From Atherix ibis (taxonomy: Eukaryota; Arthropoda; Insecta; Diptera; Athericidae): a DNA stretch of 64,000 bases. The notes under the pieces were generated by a model. The model saw only the letters and a program-made list of their open reading frames with translations. It made no database searches and was not told the origin of the DNA. A program made the translations under genes and the position numbers. The DNA lies in the NCBI GenBank assembly GCA_958298945.1, contig OY282607.1, positions 91,767,270 to 91,831,269 on the forward strand. Reading direction: 5' to 3'. This document shows positions 1 through 13,400 of this stretch, piece after piece. The first letter of the stretch is position 1, and every line of letters starts with the position of its first letter.

Positions 1-1037
1 AATGAAGCTGATCCGTATTATTTTCAAAATTCTAATCAATATATTATTTAAAATTCATTCAATAGTTGAAATTTTCCTATATAATAGCTATTTATTTATA
101 TAAATGAGTGTGTGTGTGTGTGTGTGTATGTGTGTGCCTCTATATGGAAGTCAAAGTTAGTTTTAGTACTCAATAAAATCTAAACAAAACTGATGATAAA
201 AGCGTGTGTATATATTTTTTGTTTGGTATTTCTTCATGGATTTTTCTTAAATGTAACAATATATTCCCGTTTATAATAATATATATAACATACATACAAG
301 AGAGAAGAGAAAAAAACCAAGTAATTTTACAATAAAATTAACCAACTTAAGAAAAAATTCCAAAAAAAAAAAAAAATATTGAATGATTTTCTTTTGGATG
401 GTCTTTTGATAAAATCAAGAAAATAAATCAATCGAATGTAATCAGATATCTTTTAGATAAATTTTCGTTTGGCTCTTTAAGAAATGTATTTTGAATTTGT
501 GAATTTAACTGATTTAATTTACATGCAAATAATATGGTTGGACTGGGACTGGGACTGTGACTGGACTATCTTGCATATCCAAATTTGTTAAATTGTTTCA
601 ATATAAATTCACATAAAAATTATTTGTTTTTATACTTAAATATTTTTGATAATTCCTATAAAATTTCAAAAATATATTCACTTTTATAGTTTGAACGAAA
701 ATTTTCATATTAAATCTAATGTTCTATTAATTCTACTAATGTTTAATTTTATAGCAGAAAAAAATGTTGTCTGGTTTAACTTTGGTCATTTATATAAATA
801 GATTTTTTTGTTTTTATAGACCATAAATCTATAGAAAATATTCATACTATATCATCGTTGATAAAATGCTATATTAAATATTTACATAAAAATAAATTGT
901 TCTTTATGTTATTAGTTCTTACTATTTTATTTTAAATATTTTTCAAATGTGAATAAATCAAAATAAAAGCAAATAGAATGAATTTTATAAATTTAGCTGA
1001 TATTTTTTATAAATTCAATTTGAATTTTCTTCAATCC
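1..1037. other. AT-rich intronic or upstream DNA
   Basis: No gene is seen. The stretch is very AT-rich and holds a short (TG)n microsatellite at about 107-137. Because the first Serrate exon in the window (7316) starts inside a codon, this DNA is probably part of a large upstream Serrate intron; that is an inference from exon phase only. Confidence 0.5.
107..137. repeat. (TG)n microsatellite
   Basis: An alternating TG run, broken by a single A, is visible directly. Confidence 0.9.
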
Positions 1038-1139
1038 TTCACCCTACATAACCTTTATATAGAAAAATTAGTTTCCCAAAAACAATTTCTTTTAAATTTT
1101 AATATTTGCAAATTTTTTTTTAAGGTTATGTAGGGTGAA
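1038..1139. repeat. 18-bp perfect inverted repeat
   Basis: The arm TTCACCCTACATAACCTT (1038-1055) is repeated exactly in reverse complement at 1122-1139, with 66 bp between. It lies just upstream of a decayed transposase, so it may be a remnant of mobile-element ends, but no target duplication or partner end was found. Confidence 0.7.
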
Positions 1140-1309
1140 AAAAAAAGAATATGAACAAAACTTTTAATATCGAAAATAAAAGGTGTGGCATTAACACTAA
1201 ATTTGGTCGGAATAATTTTATTGATATTTTTTTGCAAAAATTTTGCATTATTTTTATTTATAAACTTAACGTATAATTTGAATTTTGCACCATTTGTGTG
1301 GTAAAATGC

Positions 1310-2160
1310 TGCCAATGAAAGAAAATTGACAGTATGACAGTTGACAGTTCAAAATGATTAAAAATGGATGCGTTTTCATTGTTGAGTAATATTTTGAAAA
1401 TAATAAAGGTTTGGCAGATGCAGTTTGCAATTTTTCGTACAAAATGTGGTCGGAATAGTGATTTAACTGTTGATGGTGGGAATAACTAAAAAGTTCAGAA
1501 AGACTGGATCAGTTAGTGATCTTAAATACTTTGGCCGTTTTGTAACAAGTCGTTTAATACAAATTATCGAAGCAGTTCGTGGGACTGTTGCTGAGAGTCC
1601 AGGAGCATTTTTACAGCGTATTCTGATGAAAAATTTGCATCTCCATGCTTACAAAGCTCAATTGACTTAAGAACTGAAGCCTACCAGCTATGCACAGCGA
1701 ATGGAGTTAGTTGAATGGATTATTGAACAACAGCAAGTAGATGCTAATTTTTTGAACAAATTTTGGGCTGAAGGCGTCACCTACGAGTATTCATCTTCGA
1801 AAATAACATTTTTCTTCGAAAATAACATACTTCTTCGAAAAGTACATAATAATCCAGTTTTTTGTCCCCAAATTGCAAGATATTGATGTGGACGACATGT
1901 GGTTTCAACAAAACGGTGCCATATGCCATACAGCCCAAAAAAACAAATCCTGATTTTCTATTAAAATTATTTCTTGTGTGATGTTTGGGACAGCCTTTAT
2001 CAATGTTATACTCTCTAAAGTGGTTTTCTTGGGCAGGTGTAGGTAAGGCAGTTTTAAATTACATTCAGCCACTCGATTGCACTCCTTTAAATATATTAAA
2101 ATAACGGCTTTTTGTGGTTTTTGATCTTGGGAAACAAAAATAGCCACGTGGGCTGTGATA
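1310..2160 (+). mobile_element. Decayed rosa-like Tc1/mariner transposase (N-terminal to central part)
   Basis: Broken reading frames keep transposase landmarks in order. KFRKTGSVSDLK (near 1490) matches the linker of the DNA-binding region, then RILMKNLHLHAYKAQLT (near 1620-1667), ELKPTSYAQRMELVEWI and EQQQVDAN (1670-1745), and LQDIDVDDMWFQQNGA (near 1875-1915), the region of the second catalytic aspartate. The frame shifts several times and has stops, so it is a fossil. These motifs are typical of insect Tc1/mariner elements whose C-terminus carries [11 protein letters not shown]; placement in the rosa type is tentative. It is the only copy of the family in the window that keeps the N-terminal part well. 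Confidence 0.65.
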
Positions 2161-2259
2161 GGACGAACATGTTTTTGTCGGAAAATTCCTCGTTTCAGAT
2201 TCTACCACTTCTGAGACCTCCAAAAATGATTCATCCACCAAAAAACTTATGATATTGAT

Positions 2260-3070
2260 ATGGAATGTGTCTTATACAATAGGATTTTTGCAACTTTAAG
2301 AAAGTTAAAGTCACAGGATTCCATAAGCTTAACTGTTCCATTTTTCGAAACGCATTACAAAAATGCAACTTCACTTATCACTGTCTATAGGTCCGCTTAG
2401 ACACTGGATAAGGTTGCACCTTATACGGCACATCTAGATGGACCTAACTAACCTTAAAGTATCTGAAGATGTCGACGGCCCGTATTTCTTTGAAAATAAA
2501 GTTGTAGAGATCGTTAACGTCAATTCTGAGCACTATGGTCGTATGATAACCGACTTTTTGTATATCTCAACTTGAACAATTATACTTGGATTATATCTAA
2601 TTTCAATAAGATAAGACCAAAATCCCTACAACACAACAAATTTTAGCTTTATTGCGCGAAAAATTCAAGGATGTGTAATTTCAAGATTAGGCTTTGTCAA
2701 TTGGCCTCAAAGATAATACGTATTGATGCCGTTGGAATTTGTTTTATAAAATGATATATAAATTTGCAGAGAATTCGTAAACTAAAAGTATTTAAAAACC
2801 AATGTACTTTAAGTTATTGCCAAAATAACAATCCAAAATGTGGAAAAATATCATTAAAAATTAGATCAAAAAGATCGAGCCATGCAAGAAGTCTTATATA
2901 AAAAATGGCAAGTTTTTTTTAATATAACGAATTAAAGTTTTTATCAAAATCTATCAGAAAATATATTATATTAAACTTTACTTTCCAAAGCGTAAATTGG
3001 ATCAGGTTTTAGTTGAGCACTACCTTATCGACAGTTATGTGATAATGCAGTTCATAAAATTTTTTGGGGA
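2260..3070 (+). mobile_element. Decayed rosa-like mariner fossil (C-terminal part)
   Basis: This is another member of the dispersed family. It keeps the order seen in the other copies: a 'ccgactttttgtatatctcaacttgaa' type segment near 2550, the block around 'tcaattggcctcaaagataatacg' near 2695, the 'gccatgcaagaagtc' block near 2880, then 'aaactttactttccaaagc' followed by 'aaattggat' near 2975-3003, and finally 'ctaccttatcgacagttatg' ahead of 'gataatgcagttc' near 3020-3055. Shared order with the copies at 19460-20235 and 38000-38560 is the evidence. No coding potential remains. Confidence 0.55.
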
Positions 3071-5400
3071 TTTTTTAGTTTGATAAAATAACAACCCATT
3101 TTAGGTGTAGGTCCCAGCGTAGTAATGAAATTTTTTTTTTAAGCAAAAATCAACTAAGAATAGATTTAGAGAAGCAACAAAAAAAAAACACATTGACCCA
3201 ACGAAGGGTTTCTTTTCCCCTAACAAAATCAATCAATTAGCAATATTCACAAAATTTTAACATTTCTAAATACTTCTGGTTAGCACCAAAATCAATTGTA
3301 ACCGAATTCTTAAGAGATTTTTCCAATTTTCCCACGACCATCATAGACAAGACGGATTCTACGTAATATAAACTTCAGCTCATGTTGTTCTAACAAATAG
3401 ACGAACGGATTATTGTTGACCTTTCCATACTAATTTTAACTTGAAGAGTAGACGTTCAAAAAAAAAATTGAGGTTTCGAAAGTTTTGTAGGGAAATTTTG
3501 TTATGTTCGTCTGAATGTGAATTGAAATTAAAGGAAACATCAAATGTTCAGTGGTTGGTCGTTTGGCTGTAGTCCCGAACCGACTATGTGAACCAAAACA
3601 AATATACAAATTATTTGTCTTATTTTATGTTATTTCTATTTTCTTGCATGGCAGCTAATTTCATCTATCTGGGCAGAAGTTAAACATGACCGCCCAGCCA
3701 CATTATCGGTACTGAGTAGATGACCTCAAATATTTCAGATTTTCGATTGGAAATAATTCGTGTTTTTTGCTGCATTAAGCACGTTCTGGCGCCCTCCCCA
3801 TACCATTCCAATCATTCATGCAACTTTGTGCTCGTACCTATGAAATCTGTTCAAAAAAACGAATGAAGTAGGTTGTAAATAGTAGGTAGCAGATTATAGG
3901 TAGAGTAGGTCGTTATTGCTATAGGTACGAGTATATATGGTTCATGATTGTGATCGATCACCGTCAAATGTCTTGCTGGCATCAACGTGTACAGAAAGAA
4001 GGCACCGCGCAATGCCTCTTTGGTTGGTTGCGCTGTTAGCGGTAAAATCCAGTCTAGAAACTAAGACATTAAGACTGGACCGAAGGTAATAAGCGAGCCC
4101 AATCGGCAAAATAAAATAAAAATTAAACCATACAAAAATTATATAGAACAGAGCGTGAACTATCTACTTTGGCATCAGCCTATACCCTCCGTTCTATGGC
4201 AAATACCAAAGTCGAACTGAATTCCTGACAGTCGTCAATCGGCAAATTGCAGTCAACAATCGTCATCGCAGAATCGTATGACGACAAGAAAAATCCTAGA
4301 AAACTCAAGACAGTGATCAGTCGGCATCGTCAGCATCAAAATGTATCCCAAGTGCTGCGAGAAAATAATCACAAATTAATACAGAAATTTTAACTCACAA
4401 ACAGGTCCATTTCCGTGAACTTTCTGTATGCAACGATAATTTCTACAATCAAATTGCTGGACGTCTCAATATGAGTGCACTGCCCCAGCCCCATCCATAA
4501 TGACTATGAACACGAATTAGATCTTCGAATCAAAACAGAATTATATCTAGAATATTTACCTGTAGTTAAAAATAGTAGAAATCTATTCGAAAAGACATAG
4601 TTTTTGGATGATGAGTGCGTAATTTACGTACGCATAAAGTGCAGATTTGAAAATTGTCAGACTCTGTTCGAATAATGGCCATCAGTCCAGACCAGCTTCT
4701 ATTGCCCATCAAAGTACGTACGTCCACACTGGTAGGTGAGTAGTAATTCCAATACGGTTGCTCCTATTTCAATGTCAATCAATCAACTTCACCATAAATC
4801 AAAAGAAATCGTCTTCGGGGAAGCGAATTATTCGTAACTAGTTGGCTGCACAATTACGCGTAACATAAATTTTTTGAAAATAATTTGAATAATTCGATTT
4901 GAATGCTTATGTTGATATAGAAAATAAATAAACAAATTTTTGATAAAACATAAAAGATGTACGACTTCCGGATGACATTGTACAAGTGAAACTATGCGAG
5001 TAACTAGAAATTATGCTCGTACATAAATTATAGATGAAAATGGTTAAGAGCGATTTAAGTGGACATAAACATAATAGCACTAAATTCTTTGAACAGTTAC
5101 TCTTATTTGAGATTATTAGAAATTCTTATTTTTGTTAGAGACTAAAACTAAATGGAAATGGCAACAAAAAAAAAAGTTACTTATAATTGAGTATATTTAT
5201 CGGCTCGTATTATACTCGTGCGAGAGCATTCTTAGAGTACGCTATAAATATGGCTTATTAAAAATACCATCTCCAGTCAGTTAAGATAGATTAGGACCTA
5301 ATAAAGAAACGGAAAATAAATTATAATTACGGTCAATTATTTTTTTTTTGGTTTTTGAATAAATTTTTTACTTTTTTTATTTGTTTTTATAAATGGTAAC
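3070..5400. other. Intronic DNA without recognised gene
   Basis: No exon, RNA gene or transposase was recognised. The part from about 3,540 to 4,860 is less AT-rich and contains little simple repeat, unlike its surroundings. That would suit unique intronic or regulatory DNA, but no specific element can be named. Confidence 0.4.
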
Positions 5401-6800
5401 CCCATTTTTGGTTTTTGGAAAGAAAAATTTAATAAAATTTATTTTAGATTCGGATTTTGATGGAAAATTTAATTTGATTATTTTGCTTGGATCTATCTAC
5501 AAAAAAAAAACGATTTTTATTTTATCATAAAAAAAAATTCAATAGTTTTTGGTTATTTTTTTGAACTGCGTTATCTCATACAATCTGTCGATAAAGTAGT
5601 GCGTGAACTACTAAGAACTATCCAATTTGCAATTTTTTTAATTATATTTTCGCAGTTTTGTCATTATCCATATAATATTTAAATGATTACCGAAAAACCT
5701 CTTCTGGGACTCGACTCTTTAGAAGTATGAGTGCATTGGTAAATAAATCAATCATCAATAATTTGTCCGGTAGGACCTTCTGAAGATATTATATTTTCTT
5801 TAAGAAATAGTCTCAAAATAGTTTTTTCTATGATATCATTAATCACAATAAAATTAAGTAATTCTCTAGGATAGGTACCCTTTTTATTAAGGACTTGAAG
5901 TGATTTTATCAAAATTTCTTAAAGGAAAACTTCAAAGAAAAGTAAAGAGGTACCAAAATTTGTGGTTTGGAAAGTAAAATTTAATAAAATATATAATAAA
6001 AATTCAGATTTCCATGAAATATTCCATGAACCCATCTATTGTATAAAAAGCATTTTTATTTAATGAGGCAAAAAAAAAATTGAATATTTTTTGGTAGTTA
6101 TTTTTTAAACTGCATTATCTCTAAGGTGTCGATAGATATAGTTATCCAATTTAAGTTTTTTTTTTGTATAAGTACATTTTTATATAAATCGAAGACGAGC
6201 CAAAACACGTGCAAGCAAAGCGGCTGTCAAAAATTAACTGAAAATGGCCGAATTTGTCGGCATAAGGAAGAGACATAAGTACCAACATAACGCCACAAAA
6301 AATCAAAAATCGAATATACGTAACCAGTGGAAATTCAAAATTCGCGATACTTTTTGAACAGACCTCGTAAACTCTTATAAAACTTTACCAAAAAAAAAGC
6401 TCAACAGCGTCAAATCGTACGATCTTGGAGACCAATTGATATTATCAAATTTTGAAATTAGGCGTATCTTAATGAAATCACGAATTATTCAGATTAAAAT
6501 GTTTAAGTTTCGTCCAAAAACAAATCAGGTATCATACGGCCATAATGCCACAGAAATGACTGTAACGGTCAATAATTCTTCAAAATGTATACGAATACAA
6601 TGGCTTCTGCACAGTTACTTGTGGGTTTTCACAGTTCCACATATGATAACATTACTTATTGATATATTTTCTAAATAAGAAAAGACTATCGTTGCTTATG
6701 AAAATTTTTTATTGGAAAAATTAGCATCAAAAATTTTGTTCAAGAAATCATCACTGAGTTGAATGGTATTCTGCACCCAATCGACAGATCCTCTTTGAAA
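5400..6800 (-). mobile_element. Decayed rosa-like mariner fossils, reverse orientation
   Basis: The dispersed family appears here in reverse. The block 'gaactgc' plus 'gttatctcat' then 'gtcgataaagtagtgcg' occurs near 5568-5602 and again near 6110-6140. 'ggaaagtaaaatttaataaa' occurs near 5968, and 'cgatcttggagaccaattg' near 6420. The 5,740-6,180 stretch is colinear with 30,900-31,330. The terminal block occurs twice, so the 3' end of the element seems to be tandemly repeated. A fragment of a younger mariner sits inside it (6186-6367). Confidence 0.5.
6186..6367 (-). mobile_element. Mariner-B terminal fragment (5' end, minus strand)
   Basis: This matches the right-hand ~180 bp of the mariner at 27036-27932, including the terminal motif 'tactttttgaacagacctcg' at the right end followed by the TA expected at a mariner insertion (6368-6369). 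The left end is broken, so only the 5' untranslated part with its terminal inverted repeat remains. It is embedded in rosa-like fossil sequence on both sides. Confidence 0.75.
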
Positions 6801-7315
6801 TTTTAACGCATTGTTTTATAATTAAGCAATCCATAATATATAATGGCATATTTTAAACTAAATAAATATTTTCCTTTTATATTAAAAATATTTTAAAATT
6901 ATCTAATAAAAAAATTATATTTTACAAACTATAAAATGGATAAACTTGTATTTATGTTTATTTTTATTATTATAAAAATCGTTTGGGATTTTTTTTCGAA
7001 ATTTATTTAGAAAATTCTTAAATTTTATATTTTATTTTATTTGTTTCAATAAAATCTTTGAAAAGTTCGATATTTGTTGGCAATATCAGTAATGGCATAG
7101 GAAGCACTTGCATCTTCCCAATATTCACTATTTTGTGAGTGTCAAATGCTTCCCATGTTCACGCAGCAATTGCTACTCAATGCAATAAGTTTTGCATTGC
7201 ATTTGTTTCTTGAATCATTTAACTACTTTTGCACTGATTGCAGTTTAATTTTTTTTAATGTTAACATAAATTTTTTCTAATACTAAAATATATTTTTTTT
7301 TTTTATTAATTGCAG
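6800..7315. other. Intron upstream of the first Serrate exon
   Basis: No gene is seen. A T-rich tract and 'ttaattgcag' at 7306-7315 form the 3' splice site of the next exon. Confidence 0.6.
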
Positions 7316-7449
7316 ATGCCGTCCTGGTTGGCGTGGTCCACTCTGTAATGACTGCATGGTCTATCCAGGCTGTAAGCATGGCTCATGCAACGGTAGTGCT
7401 TGGCAGTGCCTTTGCGATACAAACTGGGGTGGAATCCTATGCGATCAAG
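7316..7449 (+). CDS. Ser: Serrate exon: end of EGF1 and EGF2
   Basis: The exon enters at the third base of a codon and ends one base into the next. It encodes [13 protein letters not shown] (end of EGF1) and then [12 protein letters not shown] with [14 protein letters not shown] (EGF2). In Jagged/Serrate proteins this follows the DSL domain directly, and EGF1-2 together with DSL form the Notch-binding face. The exon that should precede it was not found between 1 and 7315. Confidence 0.95.
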
Positions 7450-10400
7450 GTATATATATGGTGTGGTACTTCTTATACCAATCAATAATGTAAATCCAGA
7501 ATATGAAAATAACGCGATTAGTTGTAATTGGTTTGAATTATTTTGTAGAGTTGGATATCTTTTGGAATAAGTTGTTCTCGAAGGTGGAATTAATTATAAT
7601 TTCGAATTTGTTTTACTTACCAAATCTAGATCTCAACTATTGCGGAACACATGAACCTTGCATGCACGGTGGGACATGTGAAAACACAGCACCAGATCAA
7701 TATCGATGCACCTGTTCAGACGGCTTATCGGGTATTCGCTGTGAAATAGTCGAGCATCCGTGTGCGACATTACCATGCAAGAATGGTGGCACGTGCATCT
7801 TAAAGGTACGATATTTTCACGATTTCTAAATTATTGTAACTTACCTTATCACTTAGATAAATACTAATAAAAATAATTTACAACAAATCTTATATGGAAA
7901 ATTTTATTACTTCATTTTGTAACTTTTGTAATTCTAAAAGATTTTGCTAGTTTTTTATTGTGTTTTTTTTAAAAATTCAATATCACCGAAATTATCAATT
8001 TTGTACTACGGAAAGTATAGTCCTATTCATTTGACTGTTGTTAAAAACATATTGTACATCATTCAAGATGGCATGTATTAAATTAAAACCTCATTTTATT
8101 ATATATTGCTTAACTTTAAAAACAAAACGCTAAATTTACACAGAAGATATGCCAATTGCCTGTGATGAGGTTCAGTTTCTACTCTATGAATACGTTAATA
8201 AGCAAAAGATAACAAAAAGTGTATGCAGAAAAAAGTGGCCTCGGCTCTGGTTATGTCATTGGAATTTGAAGAAGAGTAGACTGTTACCGTCAATCCTAAG
8301 CCCCATGAAAATTTTGGGCCTACTCTTGAACAGGCTACATAATCCCATAGATTTTTACATAAGTGCACGAAAAGTTTCTAGGACGCCTAACTTTTTGATT
8401 GCAATTGGTCTCTAAGATCGTGCGATTTGACACCCTTGGACTTCTTCTTATAAAGCTACAAAAAAGATTGTTTTTACGCAGATAATTTTTATACTTTAGA
8501 ATATCAAAAAACTAGCATCCATTAGGGAATGATCAAATTACAACCCGAGATTTTTAAAAAATTTCCCTTAAAGGATTCGAGTACTACAAGAAGTTTTTAT
8601 GGATATTTTTTTTAAATACTCGTATTTTTTATTAAATCGCAAAATTTAAGCAATATAAAAAAAAAAAGATTTTAATAATATTTTTATTTTAAATTAATTT
8701 AAAAAAAAATTATTTTCCGAAACACAAATTGGATAATTTTTGATTAAATGCACTACTTTATCGACACCTGTTAGATAATGCAGTTCCAAAAAAATTGAAA
8801 TAATTTTTTTTTAATAAACTTGAAAATCTAGCAAAAAGAATTTTTCTTTTCTTAAACTATTAGCACAAATATTTTTCTACACAATCGTCTATTCCATCAG
8901 TTAATCAGAAATGACAAAGAATTTTTTTTTTTTAAATTCCCTAATAGATTAAGTTATTATATTTTAGTTCTAATTATCTAAAAAATAAATAAAAAAACAA
9001 AAAAAAATATAATAAATAAAATTCTAATGTATATAAAAAAAAATATCTTAAATAAATAGGAAACAAGTAATTCGCCAGGAACGATAGGAGGAGGGGATTT
9101 ATCTGGAGGCGCCAGTGGCTCAACATCTCAATCCGCATCAGCGTCATCAATGGTGACCGTTCGTGGAATGCGTGGCATGAGTTCAATGGGCAAACCTGTG
9201 GGAAATCTCAAGAAATCCGATATAAGAAATCCGATTAGTGGCAGTTCTCTATTGAAAACTGTGAGTTTACCGGCTGTCGCAGAATTCAGTTGTACCTGTT
9301 CGACGGGTTGGACTGGCAAAACATGTGAAATTAGTAAGTATGATTTTTTTTTTTTTATGATTCAATTCTTTTTCCTATTAATATATTGATAAAAATAAAC
9401 AAAACAAATAAAAAATACTAAAGATCCTTAATACCTCGAAAAGAAAAAATAATAAAATATAAACAAAATTTATTTAGTTGATTTTAACTATTATCGGATG
9501 ATATTAATCGAAAAAGTTTAAGAATAGAAGAAAATGCAGCAGAAAAAAAATAACAAAATTTATAAGAAAAAGAATCACTTAAGCCTCCCCACACATCAGA
9601 AGAAAATCCCTAAAAGCTTAACAAAAAAGAGCTTTTGAATTTTTCTTTTATTTTTTGTAATTTTTAATTTTGCTAAAATTACAAGAATAGAATTTTTTAC
9701 TTTTTCTTAAAAAAAAAACCTACCATGTTTATATAATCGAAATAATTGATAGCAAATAGATACTATATCGTAGATAATAAATGGATTTATTAACAAAAAA
9801 AAAAACTAAAATTGATTAAGGCAATCAAATTAAGACAAAAACTCTAAAGGCTCCAACGATAAATCATTGTAAATACGGAATCGATACTATATTTATAAAG
9901 AAATAATAATAATAAAAAAAAAAAACCCCAAATAATCATAATAATAATAATAATAATAATAATAGTAAAAATAATAATATTGTTGTCTGCACCTTTTGAT
10001 TATTGTCGATTTATCAATACGCTATGGTTTTTTTGTTGTTGTTGTTGTTGTTGTTTTTTCTAACCATGTAAATATTATTATTAATATTATTATTGGGATC
10101 ATTAATACATGATATACGAATAATGTGCACAAAAGGTGTACAAATGTTGTGCGCGATCTTTTACGTTTTCGAATTTCTTAAGCACCTGAATTGAACAACG
10201 ATTTTTATTACCATTCAATATAACAATCGAAATTGAATTGACTCGATTCGGAGATGTGAAGGAATCATCAGATGATTGGAAGCATCTCACTTATTTACAG
10301 GTAACAATATTGAAAAATATTTGGTCAACTTTTATTGGTTTGAGGCTTACACAATACAATAACAAATAGTCTCCCTCCGAATATGAGCAGAACCGAAAAT

Positions 10401-13400
10401 GACGCGACGCCACGCCGCCCAAAGCAGGATTCCCAAGTTCAGGGTCGGATTACGTTGATTGATGCATGTCGATTTATTATCGAGAAGCAACAACAAAAAA
10501 ATACTATCGTCCATAGATATTAGATTGGAACAAGTATTTTAATCTTAAGAGTCCACTATGGAGAAAAAAAATCAGTTTTTCATTGTTAAAAATAGTAAGA
10601 AGTGAACCGAGCGAGTACAAAGAAACATTTCTATTTGACAGAAAGCTCGTTAATCTTTTTTTTCTCCACCATTTACACTGGGGAGCACTATATGTGTCTA
10701 TTGGTTTATTTTTATCTGTTCGTTTTTTTTTTACCTTTATTTGTTGATATCTAATAAGTATCTCTTTATTAATATTGTGAATACACCATAATGCGAATAT
10801 TTGTATCTTTTTATAACGATAAAAATATCTGCTCATTATAGCAATCGATTTTTCACTAGAGACTCGTAATTATGAATTATAATAATTGCAGTAACGTTTA
10901 TATTAATAATGAGGTAATAAAATTTTTTTTTATTTTTGGTATATTTTTTAGAAAAAGAAAATTTATTGTAAAAATTAATTTAAAAAATAAAAAAAAAGGA
11001 TTATTCATTCTCAAATTTGGAATGTATAGTAAAATTATTTAATAACTGTTAAAGGAATTTATCAATAATAGTAATATTTATTTAGATTAAAGGCTGGCAT
11101 TTTATAAAAAAAATTGTTTTAATAATCAAACAATGCAAAAAAAGAACTACAATATTAAAAAAATTACGTCAATTTGGGTGTTAGAACAAAAAACTTTGGA
11201 TCTTGATTTTCTTAGCAAAATTTTTTTCAGCGATGAGGCTTATGGACACCTTGATAAGCATAATTGCCATATATATGGGACTTTGAATATCTATAATTAA
11301 CTATTGAGAATCCTTTGTAAGCACGAATATTGACTGTGAATCCTTTGTCAGGTGTGCATTTTTCTCTGAAGGTGTCATTTGAAAATGAAGAATGGAAGAC
11401 TGTTACTATCAATTTCGCATAAAAACAGTTTTTTTTATTAAAGAAAATATAAAAATTACATTCTGGACTATATGTTTTTTTAACTGAATAATACCATAAG
11501 CTATATAAAAAGACAAATTTTACAGTTGATTAAGCAAAAAGTTTCCAAAATGCATTATTTCGTGATTTTCTAATATTAATTAGCCTTCAAGATCGTTCGA
11601 TTTGACGCCATTGTAATTTTTCTTCTAAAACAATTTCAAAAAATTTCATTTACATAAACTTTTTCTTTTAAAAACTTTTGAAGCATTAGAAAAACAACAT
11701 CCGTCAAATAATGAACGAAATATAACCCAAAATTCAAGGAAAAGTCATTAAAAAGTATCTTAAATGGATCAAGTACTGAAAGGAGTCTTATGGTAATAAT
11801 AAATATTTTATTATAATTTATTCAAAATGGCAGAAAACTTGCAATATAATTTTATAAAAATATTATAAAAATCTGAAATTAAAATTAATTTGACTGAAGT
11901 TTACTTTCCAAAGCAAAAATTGGATAATAGTTTATTTATAAACTTTTGGGCCAATTTTTTTTATGATAAATTTTTTTTAAAGAACTTATCTTTCATTAAA
12001 AAAATTTATTAAAATTATCTTTATGGAAGTTTAGTTTTAGAGAAATTTTATAAATTAAAAATTGTAATTTTTTTTTAAGGAAAAGTACATTATTTTTTTT
12101 TTGCATATATAAGATCCCTTCCTTATACATGAAGTTTTAAAAAAGAAGATCCTTAATAAATGAAATTTTATAAATTCCATGAAAAAAGGTTTTTACAGGG
12201 TGTAGCTGTTATAAAACGGAACGATTTGAAAAAGTCGTAACTTGTGAGCATCCCGTCGAAATTAAAATGCGCATTCCCTTTAAAAACTCAATAAGTTGTC
12301 CAGCAGTGAGCAGAACTCATTGAGTTTTTCTATTCCAATGAAAGTAAAATTATTCAAACTCAGAGAAAATACCTGTAAAATTTCAATATTACATTATCTC
12401 CTAGCAATAACAAAATTTAAAACCTAATAGTCCAGTTTGAAAGAACTGGATCAGTGGGTGATCCTCTCGGTAAGAGGTCTTAAGTGCACTGTGCGCACTG
12501 ACTCATCTGCCTAAATCCATTGTCACTCTGTTCAACTAGGCATTGCCAGAAGATTCTAAAACTGAAATTAAAATACATTGGGCTACTTTAGGCGCTGCTG
12601 ATCTAAACTTTCGATTTTAATATCTACTCAAAAATAACTGCAAATTTTTGAACCACTTGATAGTGACTGCTGAGGCCTATTTTCATTTAAACAAGTTCAT
12701 CAACAGACAAAACTGCAGATTTTTAGGGTACTGATATTAGGGTATCCTAGGAAATTTCATTAACATAAAAAAACAACCGATTTTTAGGGGCACTGATATT
12801 TGGAAATTCCGGGGAATTGCATGCCCAAAAATCCACTATTCGGTGTGGTGTTAAAGCTGTAAATCCACTATTCGGTGTGGTGTTATCAACCCACTATTTT
12901 CTTTAATATTGAGGTAAGTCAGCCAGAAAAAATCAGCAAGGTCCTGGGTAGGAATACGATCAGTAAAGAAGATATTGTTCCAATAGAATAGAGCTACTAC
13001 GCACACTGTCAGGACCTCCTGCAAGAAATTTTTGGTAAAGGAATGATTTCAAAAAAATCCAGAATTTGGATTAATCTGATTTGATGGCACCAGAATTCTT
13101 TTTGTAGGGCTATGTCTTACGTAAGCAAACCTCAAATAATTTAAAAATTTCAAGAGAAAAAATTCAAACCAAAATCCGACATTTAGGACCTCAAACTTTG
13201 TGAAAAGAGCCCAGCAAAGAAATTGGTGCTAATTTAAGGGATGCTATTTACCAAAGAATAAATAAACCATTAATTATAATTTCAAATCAAATAATAAGAA
13301 AAAAAAATCGAAAAAAGTTCTTTTTGTATTTTAGTGGTCACCCCGTAGTAAATTTTACCTCAAAACATAATAAAATGAAAAAAATGCAACTTCCTCTAAA

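Noticed and set aside
1..7315. Search for the DSL or MNNL exons of Serrate upstream of 7316
   Set aside because: No cysteine pattern of a DSL domain was found in any frame; the upstream exons are taken to lie outside the window.
10190..10302. Open stretch ending [16 protein letters not shown] before a GTAACA donor-like site, resembling a Jagged N-terminal segment
   Set aside because: No acceptor in frame upstream, an in-frame stop just before it, and it lies after EGF4, in the wrong order for an N-terminal exon.
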